Shown: positions 27,084 through 35,354 of the stretch, piece by piece | How the letters are laid out: the number at the start of each line of letters is the position of its first letter | How positions within the stretch are numbered: position 1 is the stretch's first letter | Notes under the pieces: generated by a model | What the model saw: the letters and a program-made list of their open reading frames with translations, nothing else | Told to the model about the DNA's origin: nothing | Database searches by the model: none | Position numbers and translations under genes: made by a program | From: Bisbaumannia pacifica | GTDB taxonomy: Bacteria; Pseudomonadota; Gammaproteobacteria; Pseudomonadales; Halomonadaceae | DNA: 43,764 nucleotides | Reading direction: 5' to 3' | Assembly (NCBI RefSeq): GCF_007989625.1 | Contig: NZ_BJUK01000030.1 | Coordinates: forward strand, 1 to 43,764

Positions 27084-27983
27084 ATGCCGTATCAGAAACT
27101 CGCCTTGCTCACTGCCCTGGGAATCGCCACCGTCGCCACGCCGGCGTTCGCCGTCAACGGCCACTACCCGCCGGGGATCGAGGGCCTCGGCGCCGCCGCC
27201 GCCCCGCCGCCCGGCCTCTACTACCGGGGCTACCTGCTCCATTACGATATCGACGAGTTCAACGATGCCTCGGGCGATGCCCTTCCCGGCAACAACAGCG
27301 GCACCGTGACCGCCCTGGCCCACCGGCTGATCTGGATGACCGGCCAGACCTTCCTCGGCGCCGACTACGGTGTGGAGACCATCATTCCCATGCTCGACAC
27401 CGAGCTGGACGTCGGCCCCGGCAGCTTCTCGGACGACGGTGTGGGCGACATCTTCGTCGGCCCGGTGATCCTCGGCTGGCATGGCCAGCAGTGGGATGTG
27501 ACCTTCGCCACGGGGCACTGGTTCGATACCGGCGACTTCGATGCCACCAACCCGGCCTCGATCGGCAAGGGCTACGAGACCACTATGCTGACCTTGGGCG
27601 GCATGTGGCACTTCGATGCCGCCCGGACCTGGAACGTCTCGGCGCTCTCCCGCTACGAGATCAAGACCGAACAGGGCGAGACCGAGATCACCCCAGGCGA
27701 CAGCTGGCTGGTGGAGTGGGGCCTCGGCCATCGCCTGGCCAATGGCCTGGAGCTGGGCCTGGTGGGCTACGATGCCTGGCAGCTCGAGGCCGATGACGGG
27801 GCCGCGACCGACGACAAGGCCGAGCGCCATGCCATCGGCGCCGAGGTGGGTTACTTCTGGCCCGCGGCCGGCGTCATCCTCAAGGGCGCCTATTATCACG
27901 AGTACGACGCCAGTGGCGGGGGAATGAGAGGGATCGAAAGCGAGGGCGACGCCCTGCGTCTGCAGTTCACCAAGTTTCTGTGA
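27084..27983 (+). CDS. MetA-pathway of phenol degradation family protein (outer-membrane type), copy 2
   Basis: This 299-residue protein is a clear paralogue of the product of 7778-8668, sharing for example PPPGLYYRGYL, LGADYGVE, LVEWGLGHRLA and GLVGYDAWQLE. It has a signal peptide with cleavage after PAFA near residue 23 and is probably an outer-membrane barrel helping aromatic uptake (inferred; the family is poorly characterised). It follows pchA by 88 bp behind GAGGAGAG and precedes the alcohol dehydrogenase. Its presence shows that the phenol and cresol modules were built on the same plan. Confidence 0.8.
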   Translation: MPYQKLALLTALGIATVATPAFAVNGHYPPGIEGLGAAAAPPPGLYYRGYLLHYDIDEFNDASGDALPGNNSGTVTALAHRLIWMTGQTFLGADYGVETIIPMLDTELDVGPGSFSDDGVGDIFVGPVILGWHGQQWDVTFATGHWFDTGDFDATNPASIGKGYETTMLTLGGMWHFDAARTWNVSALSRYEIKTEQGETEITPGDSWLVEWGLGHRLANGLELGLVGYDAWQLEADDGAATDDKAERHAIGAEVGYFWPAAGVILKGAYYHEYDASGGGMRGIESEGDALRLQFTKFL

Positions 27984-28036
27984 TACTGGGTCCCGGAGGA
28001 GCCGGGTCCGCCGGAAAAGAGCAAGGAGACATGACC

Positions 28037-29125
28037 ATGCAGATTCACGCTGCCGTGACGCCCGCCCAGGGCGAGGCCTTCTCGTTCGAAACTGTCGACC
28101 TGGCCGAGCCCGGCGGAGGCGAGATCCGGGTCCGGCTCGTCGCCACCGGGGTCTGTCATACCGACGCCGTGGCCTGGGAGCTGGGCATCGCCCCCTTTCC
28201 CATTGTACTGGGGCACGAGGGCGCCGGAGTGGTCGAGGCCGTGGGGGCGGGCGTGTCGACCCTGGCGGTGGGCGATCATGTGGTGTTGTCCTTCGCCCAC
28301 TGCGGTCACTGTGACCGCTGCCTGACCGGACATCCCACCGTCTGCGCCGACTTCAACGAGCTGAACTTCGGCGGGCGCATGGACGATGGCGGCCACCGCC
28401 TGTCCCGGGACGGTGAGGCGCTGGCGACCTTCTTCGGGCAGTCGTCCTTCGCGAGCCATGCGGTGGTCAAGGCAGGCAATGCGGTGAAGGTGGATCCGGA
28501 GGTGGACCTGGCGTTGCTTGGTCCTCTGGGCTGCGGTATCCAGACCGGGGCCGGTACCGTACTCAACCGCTTGAAGCCCGGCGTCGAGACCAGTCTCGTG
28601 GTTTACGGCGGCGGGGCGGTGGGCCTTTCCGCTGTTATGGCCGCGCGGTTGGTCGGATGTCGACAGATCATCGCCGTGGATGTGCTGGAGGAGCGTCTCG
28701 CCCTGGCTCGGGAGCTGGGGGCCACCCATGTGCTCAACGGCAAGAGCGAGGACGTGGTCGAACGCGTCCGCGAGATCACTGCCGGCGGCAGCGACTATGC
28801 CGTGGAGACCACCGGGGTCCCGGCGGTGGTCCGCCAGTCGCTCCAGGCCCTGCGCCCACTGGGCGTGTCGGCGATCGTCGGCGTGACCCCCCAGGTCACC
28901 CTGGATGTGCACCAGGACCTGATGGCCGAGGGCAAGTCGATGATCGGGGTCATCGAGGGGGATGCCGTGCCGCGGGTCTTCATCCCGCAGCTGGTGGCTC
29001 ACTACAAGGCCGGGCGCTTCCCCTTCGACCGACTGGTGACCTTCTACGAGTTCGCCGATATCCATCGGGCCTTCGAGGACTCGAAGCGTGGTACCGCCGT
29101 CAAGCCGGTGCTGCGGATGCCCTGA
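28037..29125 (+). CDS. Zinc-dependent aryl-alcohol (benzyl-alcohol type) dehydrogenase
   Basis: This 362-residue medium-chain dehydrogenase has catalytic zinc residues C40 and H60 (GVCHTD, GHEGAG), structural zinc cysteines C89, C92, C95 and C103, and a nucleotide-binding YGGGAVGLSA segment near residue 190. It resembles XylB-type benzyl alcohol dehydrogenases. In this operon it could oxidise 4-hydroxybenzyl alcohol, the intermediate of 4-cresol dehydrogenase, to the aldehyde. ATG at 28037 is preferred because AAGGAG lies eight bases upstream; ATG at 28031 is also in frame. It is the last gene before a scar of decayed pca sequence. Confidence 0.83.
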   Translation: MQIHAAVTPAQGEAFSFETVDLAEPGGGEIRVRLVATGVCHTDAVAWELGIAPFPIVLGHEGAGVVEAVGAGVSTLAVGDHVVLSFAHCGHCDRCLTGHPTVCADFNELNFGGRMDDGGHRLSRDGEALATFFGQSSFASHAVVKAGNAVKVDPEVDLALLGPLGCGIQTGAGTVLNRLKPGVETSLVVYGGGAVGLSAVMAARLVGCRQIIAVDVLEERLALARELGATHVLNGKSEDVVERVREITAGGSDYAVETTGVPAVVRQSLQALRPLGVSAIVGVTPQVTLDVHQDLMAEGKSMIGVIEGDAVPRVFIPQLVAHYKAGRFPFDRLVTFYEFADIHRAFEDSKRGTAVKPVLRMP

Positions 29126-29162
29126 CTCCATCGACGAGCGTGACGTACGAGGGAGGGAGACC

Positions 29163-29243
29163 AGGGGGCTCTGTGGGGCTGTGCGCAGTGTCAGCCAGCA
29201 AGCCTCGGCCCTGAATGCCTTCCGCGAGTCACGCCTAGAGGTG
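29163..29243 (+). pseudogene. Decayed remnant resembling the 3' end of pcaQ
   Basis: The stretch starting CCAGGG and containing GTGGGGCTGTGC aligns with pcaQ around 19273-19360. It gives GSVGLC, then after small gaps (S)ALNAFRESRLEV, against GSVGLCRNASL and LALEAFCETLREV in PcaQ. Several small gaps break the frame. Identity is moderate, so this is weaker than the pcaG remnant that follows, but the order pcaQ then pcaG matches the intact locus. Confidence 0.5.
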
Positions 29244-29254
29244 TGCCGAGACGA

Positions 29255-29270
29255 TACGCACCGGTGCGTA
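29255..29270. repeat. Perfect 16-bp palindrome between the pcaQ-like and pcaG remnants
   Basis: TACGCACCGGTGCGTA is its own reverse complement. It ends two bases before the pcaG remnant begins, so it sits at the deletion or recombination junction. Its function is unknown. Confidence 0.6.
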
Positions 29271-29272
29271 GT

Positions 29273-29374
29273 CAGACGCTGATCGCCAAGCGCGAGGAAG
29301 TCGACGGCAAGGTACGCTACCGCCTCGATATTCGCCTGCAGGGCGAGGGCGAGACGGTGTTCTTCGATTTCTGA
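29273..29374 (+). pseudogene. Duplicate of the last 102 bp of pcaG
   Basis: Positions 29273-29374 match 20769-20870, the pcaG 3' end with its stop codon, at 99 of 102 bases in the same orientation. No start or upstream part of pcaG is present. The two copies form a direct repeat 8.5 kb apart, bracketing the second activator, pchCXFA, the MetA-type gene and the alcohol dehydrogenase. A good terminator follows this copy. Confidence 0.92.
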
Positions 29375-29396
29375 TACATCGCTTCGACGACATTTC

Positions 29397-29420
29397 GGCC
29401 CCGCTTCGGTGGGGCCTTTC
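29397..29420 (+). terminator. Terminator with TTCG tetraloop after the pcaG remnant
   Basis: GGCCCCGC (29397-29404) pairs with GTGGGGCC (29409-29416), including one G-T pair, around a TTCG loop, followed by TTTCCT. This may be the original pcaG terminator, and it now ends the alcohol dehydrogenase transcript. The 345-bp gap 29126-29470 otherwise holds the two remnants and the palindrome. Confidence 0.75.
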
Positions 29421-29470
29421 CTCGTCCGTGAGGTGGGGCCTCCAGGGCGGGGATGACTGAGGCTGGTGCC

Positions 29471-29929
29471 TCAGCCATCCCTGCGGGCCCGAATGATCCG
29501 GTCGAGGAGATCCAGCAGCCACTCTTTCTCGCCGTCCTTCATAAAGGTGGTGAAGGCCTCTTCCCCGGCCACCACCTTGCGGTTGAGGCGCTCGGTGAAG
29601 GCCTTTCCCTGTTCCGTCAGATAGAGAGCGTAGGAGCGGCGGTCGTTCTTCGACTTGCGCCTCTCCACCACCTCCATGCCCTCCAGCTTGTCGATGGCCG
29701 CCACCATGGCCGAACGATCCACGTCCAGGGCCACCGAGACCGCCGTCTGGGTCAAGCCGGGGTTGTGATAGATGATCGCTAAGATGCTGAACAGCCCCGG
29801 GGTGATGCCCTCCTGGGCACAGGCCTCGAAGAAGACGTCGAAATAGACCATCTGGGCGCGCCTCAGCTTGTAGCCGAGCCGCGACTGCAGCATCGAATAA
29901 TCGATGCCGTTACTGTCATCACCGTGCAT
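29471..29929 (-). CDS. MarR-family regulator of the ligase block
   Basis: This 152-residue MarR protein has the winged helix-turn-helix (LTQTAVSVALDVDRSAMVAAIDKLE, followed by VERRKSKNDRRSYALYLTEQG). It is divergent from the feruloyl-CoA-synthase-type gene, like the FerR/FerC/CouR type regulators that repress hydroxycinnamate genes and respond to CoA thioesters. It probably binds the palindrome at 29970-29986 and perhaps the similar sites at 35534 and 38638. The effector is unknown. Confidence 0.88.
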   Translation of the reverse strand: MHGDDSNGIDYSMLQSRLGYKLRRAQMVYFDVFFEACAQEGITPGLFSILAIIYHNPGLTQTAVSVALDVDRSAMVAAIDKLEGMEVVERRKSKNDRRSYALYLTEQGKAFTERLNRKVVAGEEAFTTFMKDGEKEWLLDLLDRIIRARRDG

Positions 29930-29969
29930 AGGCTTGCCTACCCCCTAGACCAATGTTTAACACGCATAA

Positions 29970-29986
29970 TGTTTATAAGATAAACA
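29970..29986. promoter_or_regulatory. MarR-type operator in the divergent region
   Basis: TGTTTATAAGATAAACA is a perfect 7-3-7 inverted repeat in the 155-bp region between the MarR gene and the ligase gene. Its half-site ATAAACA recurs before dctP (35534-35549) and before the CoA-transferase (38638-38652), which suggests one shared repressor. Confidence 0.7.
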
Positions 29987-30084
29987 GTTTGTGAAAGTAT
30001 TGAGGTGCATGCTATCAAGGCGTCGGCGCCCGGGGTAGGGCGGATCGAGCCTTTCGAGAATGACCACAAGAATGGGGTGCGATC

Positions 30085-31923
30085 ATGCTAGATGCTTTCC
30101 GCAATGTTCGGCTGGGAACGGCGACCGCCCGACTCACCCGGCGGGATGACGGGGCTCAACTGCTGCAAGTCGAGGAGCCGCTGGGCGAGTATCCGGAGAC
30201 CCTGATGAGTCGCCTGGAGTACTGGGCAGCCGAGGCGCCGGAGCGTTGCTTCGTGGCGCGGCGTGACGCCAGCGGTGAATGGCGACGCCTGAGCTATGCC
30301 GAGACGCGTGAGCGGGTGCGCAGCCTGGCCCAGGGCCTGCTCGATGCGGGACTGAGCGTCGAGCGTCCCCTGGCCATCCTCAGTGGTAACTCCGTCGAGC
30401 ACCTGCTGCTGGCGATGGCGGCGATGTACGTGGGCATTCCCTACACTTCGGTCTCGCCGGCCTACTCGCTGGTCAGTCGCGACTTCGCCAAGCTGCGCCA
30501 TATCGTCGAGCTGCTGACGCCGGGGATGCTGATGGTCGACCGGGCTGAGGACTTCGTCGCCGCCCTGGCGGCGGTCAAGTCCGCCGATTGTGCCTGCCTG
30601 GCCGTGGAACCTGAAGGCATGGAGGGAGCGCGAGCCTTTGCCGCGCTGCTGGATACTCCGGTCACCGCCGAGGTCGACGAGGCCCATGCTGCCGTCACGC
30701 CGGATACCATCGCCAAGTTCCTGTTCACCTCCGGCTCCACCGGGATGCCCAAGGGCGTGATCAATACCAACCGCATGCTGTGCGCCAACCAGGAGATGCT
30801 GGCGGCACAGATGCCCTTCCTGCGCGACGAGCCGCCGGTGCTGGTGGACTGGCTGCCCTGGAACCACACCTTTGGCGGTAACCATAATGCCGGCATCGTG
30901 CTCTACAACGGTGGCAGCCTCTATATCGACGATGGTCGCCCGGTGCCCGGGGAGTTCGAGACGACCATCGCCAACCTGCGCGAGATCGCCCCGACGATCT
31001 ACTTCAACGTGCCCAAGGGCTTCGAGATCCTGGTCGACTACCTGAAGCGTGACGATGCCCTGCGCGAGAATTTCTTCTCGCGCCTCAACCTGATGTTCTT
31101 CGCCGCCGCGGGACTCGCCCAGCATATCTGGGACGACCTCGATCGCCTGGCCATCCAGACCCTGGGCTGCAAGGTGGGCATGCTGACCGGGTTGGGGGCC
31201 ACCGAGACGGCTCCCTCGGCGATGTTCGCCTCGCTTGCGGAGTCGCGTTCCGGGGTGGTCGGGCTGCCGGCCCGCGGGGTGACGGTCAAGCTGGTGCCCA
31301 ATGGCGGCAAGCTGGAGTGTCGGGTGAAGGGGCCCAACGTGATGCCGGGGTATTGGCGCCAGTCCGAGATCACCGCCAAGAGCTTCGATGAGGAGGGGTT
31401 CTACTGCCTGGGCGATGCGGTGAAGTTCATCGACCCCAACGCTCCCCAGCGCGGCATGCGTTTCGATGGGCGCATCTCCGAGGACTTCAAGCTCAATACC
31501 GGCACCTGGGTCAGCGTGGGGCCGTTGCGAGCCGGGATCATTGAGGCTGGGGCCCCGCATGTGAAGGACGTGGTGATCGCCGGACTCGATCGCGCCTATG
31601 TCTCGATCCTGGTGTTTCCGGAGCTGGACAAGTGTCGCCAACTGGCGGGGCTCGGCGGCGAGGCGACGGCGGCGGAGGTGCTGGCCAGCGAGCCGGTGCG
31701 CGAGCGCTTCCGGCGACTGCTGCGCGACCTGGCCGAGCAGAGCACGGGAAGTTCCAATCGGATCCGGCGGGCGGTGCTGCTCAGCGAGCCGCCCAGCCTG
31801 GATGCCCACGAGGTCACCGACAAGGGCTCGATCAACCAACGGGCCGTGCTGGAGCGCCGCGCCGCGCTCGTCGACGAACTCTACGCCGCCGAGCCTTCCC
31901 AGCGCGTACTGCGGCTCGATTAA
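30085..31923 (+). CDS. Feruloyl-CoA-synthase-type aryl-CoA ligase
   Basis: This 612-residue enzyme belongs to the ANL adenylating superfamily and resembles feruloyl-CoA synthases (about 610-620 residues). The P-loop [13 protein letters not shown] lies near residues 212-224, the aromatic core segment [13 protein letters not shown] near 260, and the C-terminal lysine segment TDKGSINQ near 585. It should activate a hydroxycinnamate or related aromatic acid with ATP and CoA. However, no hydratase-aldolase (ech) or vanillin dehydrogenase gene is nearby, and the next gene is a thioesterase. The substrate is therefore uncertain; a hydroxycinnamate or hydroxybenzoate acid is most likely. Confidence 0.82.
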   Translation: MLDAFRNVRLGTATARLTRRDDGAQLLQVEEPLGEYPETLMSRLEYWAAEAPERCFVARRDASGEWRRLSYAETRERVRSLAQGLLDAGLSVERPLAILSGNSVEHLLLAMAAMYVGIPYTSVSPAYSLVSRDFAKLRHIVELLTPGMLMVDRAEDFVAALAAVKSADCACLAVEPEGMEGARAFAALLDTPVTAEVDEAHAAVTPDTIAKFLFTSGSTGMPKGVINTNRMLCANQEMLAAQMPFLRDEPPVLVDWLPWNHTFGGNHNAGIVLYNGGSLYIDDGRPVPGEFETTIANLREIAPTIYFNVPKGFEILVDYLKRDDALRENFFSRLNLMFFAAAGLAQHIWDDLDRLAIQTLGCKVGMLTGLGATETAPSAMFASLAESRSGVVGLPARGVTVKLVPNGGKLECRVKGPNVMPGYWRQSEITAKSFDEEGFYCLGDAVKFIDPNAPQRGMRFDGRISEDFKLNTGTWVSVGPLRAGIIEAGAPHVKDVVIAGLDRAYVSILVFPELDKCRQLAGLGGEATAAEVLASEPVRERFRRLLRDLAEQSTGSSNRIRRAVLLSEPPSLDAHEVTDKGSINQRAVLERRAALVDELYAAEPSQRVLRLD

Positions 31924-31946
31924 CCCCGGGCCCCGGCGAGGACACA

Positions 31947-32393
31947 ATGCTGACCCATACCCATGTTCGCCCCATCGAGTGGGGCGACTGCGATCCGGCG
32001 GGGATCGTCTTTCATCCCCGTTACCTGGCCTACTTCGATCATTGTACCAACCTGCTGTTCGCCGAGGCGGGCTTCGATCTGGCGTCCCTACAAGAGCGCT
32101 TCGCGGTGGTCGGCTACCCGGTGGTCGACCTGCGCGGCCGCTTCCTCGTTCCCTGCCGCTATGGCGACGAGGTGCGCATCGAGACGCGGGTCGCCGAGTT
32201 CCGCAACACCAGCTTCGACGTACGGCATCTGCTGCATCGTGGCGAGGTCCTGGCCGTGGAGGCCACCGTGACCCGCGTCTGGGCGGGGCCGCATCCGCAC
32301 GACTCGCAGCGGTTGCAGGGCCGGCCGGTGCCGGAAACGGTGAGAATGGCTCTGGGCCGCTCGGACGGGGAAGGCGTCGAACCGCGGCGGTAG
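31947..32393 (+). CDS. 4-Hydroxybenzoyl-CoA-type thioesterase (hotdog fold)
   Basis: This 148-residue protein has the 4HBT signature WGDCDPAGIVFHPRYLAYFD, with D16 as the likely catalytic aspartate, as in the Pseudomonas 4-hydroxybenzoyl-CoA thioesterase. It lies 23 bp after the CoA ligase and is probably co-transcribed. It would release a free aromatic acid from its CoA thioester. With the ligase in front, this suggests a pathway where a side chain is shortened on CoA and the benzoate is then released. The start at 31947 gives the expected N-terminus; the longer open frame runs back inside the ligase gene. Confidence 0.85.
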   Translation: MLTHTHVRPIEWGDCDPAGIVFHPRYLAYFDHCTNLLFAEAGFDLASLQERFAVVGYPVVDLRGRFLVPCRYGDEVRIETRVAEFRNTSFDVRHLLHRGEVLAVEATVTRVWAGPHPHDSQRLQGRPVPETVRMALGRSDGEGVEPRR

Positions 32394-32422
32394 CGGCACG
32401 AGCCCCGGGGGCTGGGTGGCGG

Positions 32423-32896
32423 CTAGCCGCCGGCGTGGTGTAGCGGTACCCGGCTCAGGGAATTGTTCTCATCGGCGACGCGTTGCAGCAGCCGGCACAG
32501 TGTCTCGCGCTCGGCGTCGTCGAGCGGGGCCAGGATTGCCTCCTGCACCTCGGCCACCGTAGGCTCGGCGCGCTGCCTGAGCCGTTCACCTTCCACGGTG
32601 AGGGTGACCAGCATCGAGCGGCGATCCTCGGGGTTGCGTCGGCGGGTCACCAGGCCCCGCTCCTCCAACTTGCGCACCACCACGGCCACGGTATTGCGGT
32701 CCAGGGCGGTGTGGCGTCCCAGGGTGATCTGATCGATCTCGCCCCATTCTTCGAGTGCGCAGAGGGTGATGTACTGCAGTTGGGTAAGGCCATGGGCCGC
32801 GCACTGGCGCAGGAAGATCGCCACGCTGATCTGGTGGCAGCGCCTGAGCAGGTTGCCGGGCAGGACGGTGGCTTGGGTAAGTGGGGCATTGGTCAT
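32423..32896 (-). CDS. MarR-family regulator divergent from mobA (MobR-like)
   Basis: This 157-residue MarR protein has the winged helix-turn-helix (ITLGRHTALDRNTVAVVVRKLEE, then VTRRRNPEDRRSMLVTLT). Its divergent position to the 3-hydroxybenzoate 4-monooxygenase gene equals that of mobR in Comamonas testosteroni, which represses mobA until 3-hydroxybenzoate binds. The start at 32896 was chosen over 32956 because the extra 20 residues are low-complexity and unlike the family. It shares only the fold, not close similarity, with the MarR protein at 29471-29929. Confidence 0.83.
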   Translation of the reverse strand: MTNAPLTQATVLPGNLLRRCHQISVAIFLRQCAAHGLTQLQYITLCALEEWGEIDQITLGRHTALDRNTVAVVVRKLEERGLVTRRRNPEDRRSMLVTLTVEGERLRQRAEPTVAEVQEAILAPLDDAERETLCRLLQRVADENNSLSRVPLHHAGG

Positions 32897-33396
32897 GGTC
32901 TGGTCATCTCGAGGAGCGGATCGCCTTCCGGACAGATGCGATACCCGGCCGGGCACACCAACTTAGCAGAGCCCGAGGGGGCGAGCACCCGTCGGCGGGT
33001 CTCGGGCCGGGAAAGGATGCCGCCTAGGAACCTGGCGCCGGAGAAGCCCCCACCATAGCCAACGCGTTCCATTACCAGGGAACATGCCCCGGGCCATGAT
33101 GGCGACCTGCGCCATGGCCGAGCCCAGCATCTGTTCGAGGTCGACGGCACCGTCGGCTCGCCTTCCGGATATCAGGGAGAGTGGCCACCCTCCGATCTGC
33201 GTCCGTACTGTGATCATCATGATAGTGATCCACTATCCGAGGGTCGATACCACAACCCGGCCTTGGAGGAAGGTCTAGTTGTTCGCCAAAACAATGATCA
33301 CAATACTGATGATTGTCGCCGTGGCGGATCGCCATGCCGGCACCCCGATGGCTTATCAACAACGACGACCTGTGTCCCACGGGATGGAGTGAACCG
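32897..33396. promoter_or_regulatory. 500-bp divergent control region between the MobR-like gene and mobA
   Basis: No convincing gene was found here. The mobA-proximal part has several repeats: TGTGATCAT (33209-33217) with its reverse complement ATGATCACA (33294-33302), the palindrome ATCATGAT (33216-33223), and TTGTT-N6-AACAA (33279-33294). These are candidate MarR operators. A minus-strand frame at 32963-33220 (85 codons) has no recognisable match and no good ribosome-binding site. Confidence 0.5.
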
Positions 33397-35286
33397 ATGC
33401 AGTACTTCCTCGACGGTTACCGCAGTGGCGACCCGCGGATTCAGCCCGCGGCCGAAGGGCGCAGCGACCCGCAGGGTCCGTTGCCGGAGGAGGTGGACGT
33501 GCTGATCGTCGGCACCGGTCCCGCCGGCCTGCTGCTGGCCGCCCAGTTGTCGATCTTCCCGGACATCGTCACCCGCGTCGTGGAGAAGGCCGACGGGCCC
33601 CTCGAGGTGGGGCGCGCCGACGGCATCGCCTGCCGCACGGTGGAGATGTTCGAGGCCTTCGGCCTGGCCGAGCGGATGACCAGCGAGGCCTATTGGATCA
33701 ACGAGACCCACTTCTGGGGGCCGGCCCCCGGTGACGCATCGCGGATAACCCGGCTCGGTCGCGTGCAGGACGTGCGCGATGGGCTCTCCGAGTTTCCCCA
33801 TGTGATCGTCAACCAGGCCCGCCTGCTCGACTTCCTGCTGGAGTACATGCACCACTCCCCCAGCCGCCTGCGGGTCGACTATAGCCACGAGACCCTCGAG
33901 GTGAAGGTCCCCGAGCACCCCGACGAGCGCGTCACGGTGACCCTCAGTACGCCGGACGGCGAGAAGCGCGTCCGTGCCCGGTACGTGGTCGGCTGTGACG
34001 GCGCGCACAGCGTGGTACGCCAGTCCATCGGCCGCGTGCCGCAGGGCCATGGTGAGGACAAGGCGTGGGGCGTGATGGACGTGCTGGCGGTGACGGATTT
34101 CCCAGACATCCGCTTCAAGTGCACCATCCAGTCTTCTGAGGCGGGCAACATCCTGCTGATCCCCCGCGAGGGCGGCTACATGGTCCGGCTCTACGTCGAC
34201 ATGGGCAACATCGCCCCGGACGCCCGGCTAACCAAGGAGGAGGTCCTGGCCAAGGCCCAGGCGGTCCTCGCCCCCTACCGCTTCGAGGTGAAGGAGACCG
34301 CCTGGTTCTACGTCTACCGCGTCGGCCACCGGGTCACCGACAAGTTCGACGATGTCGACGACGACCAGATAGCAAGCCGCACGCCGCGGGTCTTTATCGC
34401 CGGCGACGCCTGCCACACCCACACCGCCAAGGCCGGCCAGGGCATGAACGTGTCGATGCAGGACACCTTCAACCTCGGCTGGAAGCTGATCTCGGTGCTC
34501 GAGGGGCGCAGCTCGGCGAGCCTCCTGCACACCTACAACGCCGAGCGCCACGTGATCGCCGAGAACCTGATCGAGATGGATACCCGCTGGTCGCGGGCGA
34601 TCGGTGCCGCCCAGGACGCCGACGACCCCCAGGCGGCCACAAAGGGCCTGGCCGAGGTGCAGCGCCAGTTCGTCACCAACAGCGAGTTTACCGCCGGGTT
34701 CGCCACCCACTATGCGCCGGGCCTGCTCACCGGCGACGACTCCCATCTGCCCTTGGCCACCGGCTTCCCGCCCGGGCGCCGCTTCCACTCGGCCGAGGTG
34801 ATCCGGTTAGGCGATGCCAAGCGGATTCACCTGGGACATGTGCATCGCGCCGACGGCCGCTGGCGGCTCTATGCCTTCGCCGACATGGTCGACCCGCGAA
34901 GCCCGGGGTCGCGCTTTATCCAGTTGATGGACTTCCTCGCCGGCGAGGACTCGCCGATCCGTCGCTTTACGTCGAAAGGGGCCGACCCGGACGCCATCTT
35001 CGACGTCCATGGCATCATCCAGCAGTCGCACCTGGAAGTGGACTGGGCCGAGATGCACGAGATGCTCAAGCCGCACAAGGGGCCGCTCGGACTCCAGGAC
35101 TACCAGAAGGCCCACGCGCCGGTGCCGGGCACCGACCAGGACATCTTCGACCTGAGGGGCATCGATCGGGGCGCCGGTGCGCTGGTGGTGGTACGGCCGG
35201 ATCAGTACGTCTCCCTGGTGCTGCCGCTGGATGGCTTCGACGAGCTCGACGCCTTCTTCTCGCGCTTTATGGTGACACCCGCCTGA
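33397..35286 (+). CDS. mobA: 3-Hydroxybenzoate 4-monooxygenase
   Basis: This 629-residue flavoprotein closely follows the recalled sequence of MobA from Comamonas testosteroni (639 residues), which hydroxylates 3-hydroxybenzoate to protocatechuate with NADPH and oxygen. Visible motifs are the FAD-binding VDVLIVGTGPAGLLLAAQL near residue 35, VVGCDGAHSVVR near 200, and the second FAD motif PRVFIAGDACHTHTAKAGQG near 335; a C-terminal thioredoxin-like domain follows. The start at 33397 (MQYFLDGYRSGDP) aligns with MobA and has GGAGTGA upstream. It feeds the pca genes in the same window. Confidence 0.93.
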   Translation: MQYFLDGYRSGDPRIQPAAEGRSDPQGPLPEEVDVLIVGTGPAGLLLAAQLSIFPDIVTRVVEKADGPLEVGRADGIACRTVEMFEAFGLAERMTSEAYWINETHFWGPAPGDASRITRLGRVQDVRDGLSEFPHVIVNQARLLDFLLEYMHHSPSRLRVDYSHETLEVKVPEHPDERVTVTLSTPDGEKRVRARYVVGCDGAHSVVRQSIGRVPQGHGEDKAWGVMDVLAVTDFPDIRFKCTIQSSEAGNILLIPREGGYMVRLYVDMGNIAPDARLTKEEVLAKAQAVLAPYRFEVKETAWFYVYRVGHRVTDKFDDVDDDQIASRTPRVFIAGDACHTHTAKAGQGMNVSMQDTFNLGWKLISVLEGRSSASLLHTYNAERHVIAENLIEMDTRWSRAIGAAQDADDPQAATKGLAEVQRQFVTNSEFTAGFATHYAPGLLTGDDSHLPLATGFPPGRRFHSAEVIRLGDAKRIHLGHVHRADGRWRLYAFADMVDPRSPGSRFIQLMDFLAGEDSPIRRFTSKGADPDAIFDVHGIIQQSHLEVDWAEMHEMLKPHKGPLGLQDYQKAHAPVPGTDQDIFDLRGIDRGAGALVVVRPDQYVSLVLPLDGFDELDAFFSRFMVTPA

Positions 35287-35324
35287 GAGCCTCCTCTCAC
35301 CCATCGCCAGACTCGTTCCCGTGT

Positions 35325-35354
35325 CGCCCCCGGTCGCTCGCCTGGCCGGGGGCG
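35325..35354 (+). terminator. Hairpin terminator after mobA
   Basis: CGCCCCCGG (35325-35333) pairs with CCGGGGGCG (35346-35354) across a 12-base loop, followed by GCTTGTTCCT. It lies about 40 bp after the mobA stop codon. The T-tract is weak. Confidence 0.55.

Noticed and set aside
20871-29272. An integrative element carrying the cresol module
   Set aside because: The flanking repeat invites this reading, but no integrase, transposase, tRNA site or terminal inverted repeats were found, so only a repeat-bracketed segment is claimed.
30088-31947. A 619-codon minus-strand open frame opposite the CoA ligase
   Set aside because: Low-complexity translation with no domain signature; the plus strand has the AMP-binding motifs.
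30085-32393. A classical ferulate pathway (fcs-ech-vdh)
   Set aside because: Only the ligase is present; no hydratase-aldolase or vanillin dehydrogenase gene is nearby, and the partner is a thioesterase.
32963-33220. Minus-strand frame of 85 codons in the mobR-mobA gap
   Set aside because: Part of the translation looks protein-like, but there is no recognised family, no clear ribosome-binding site, and it ends in low-complexity sequence.
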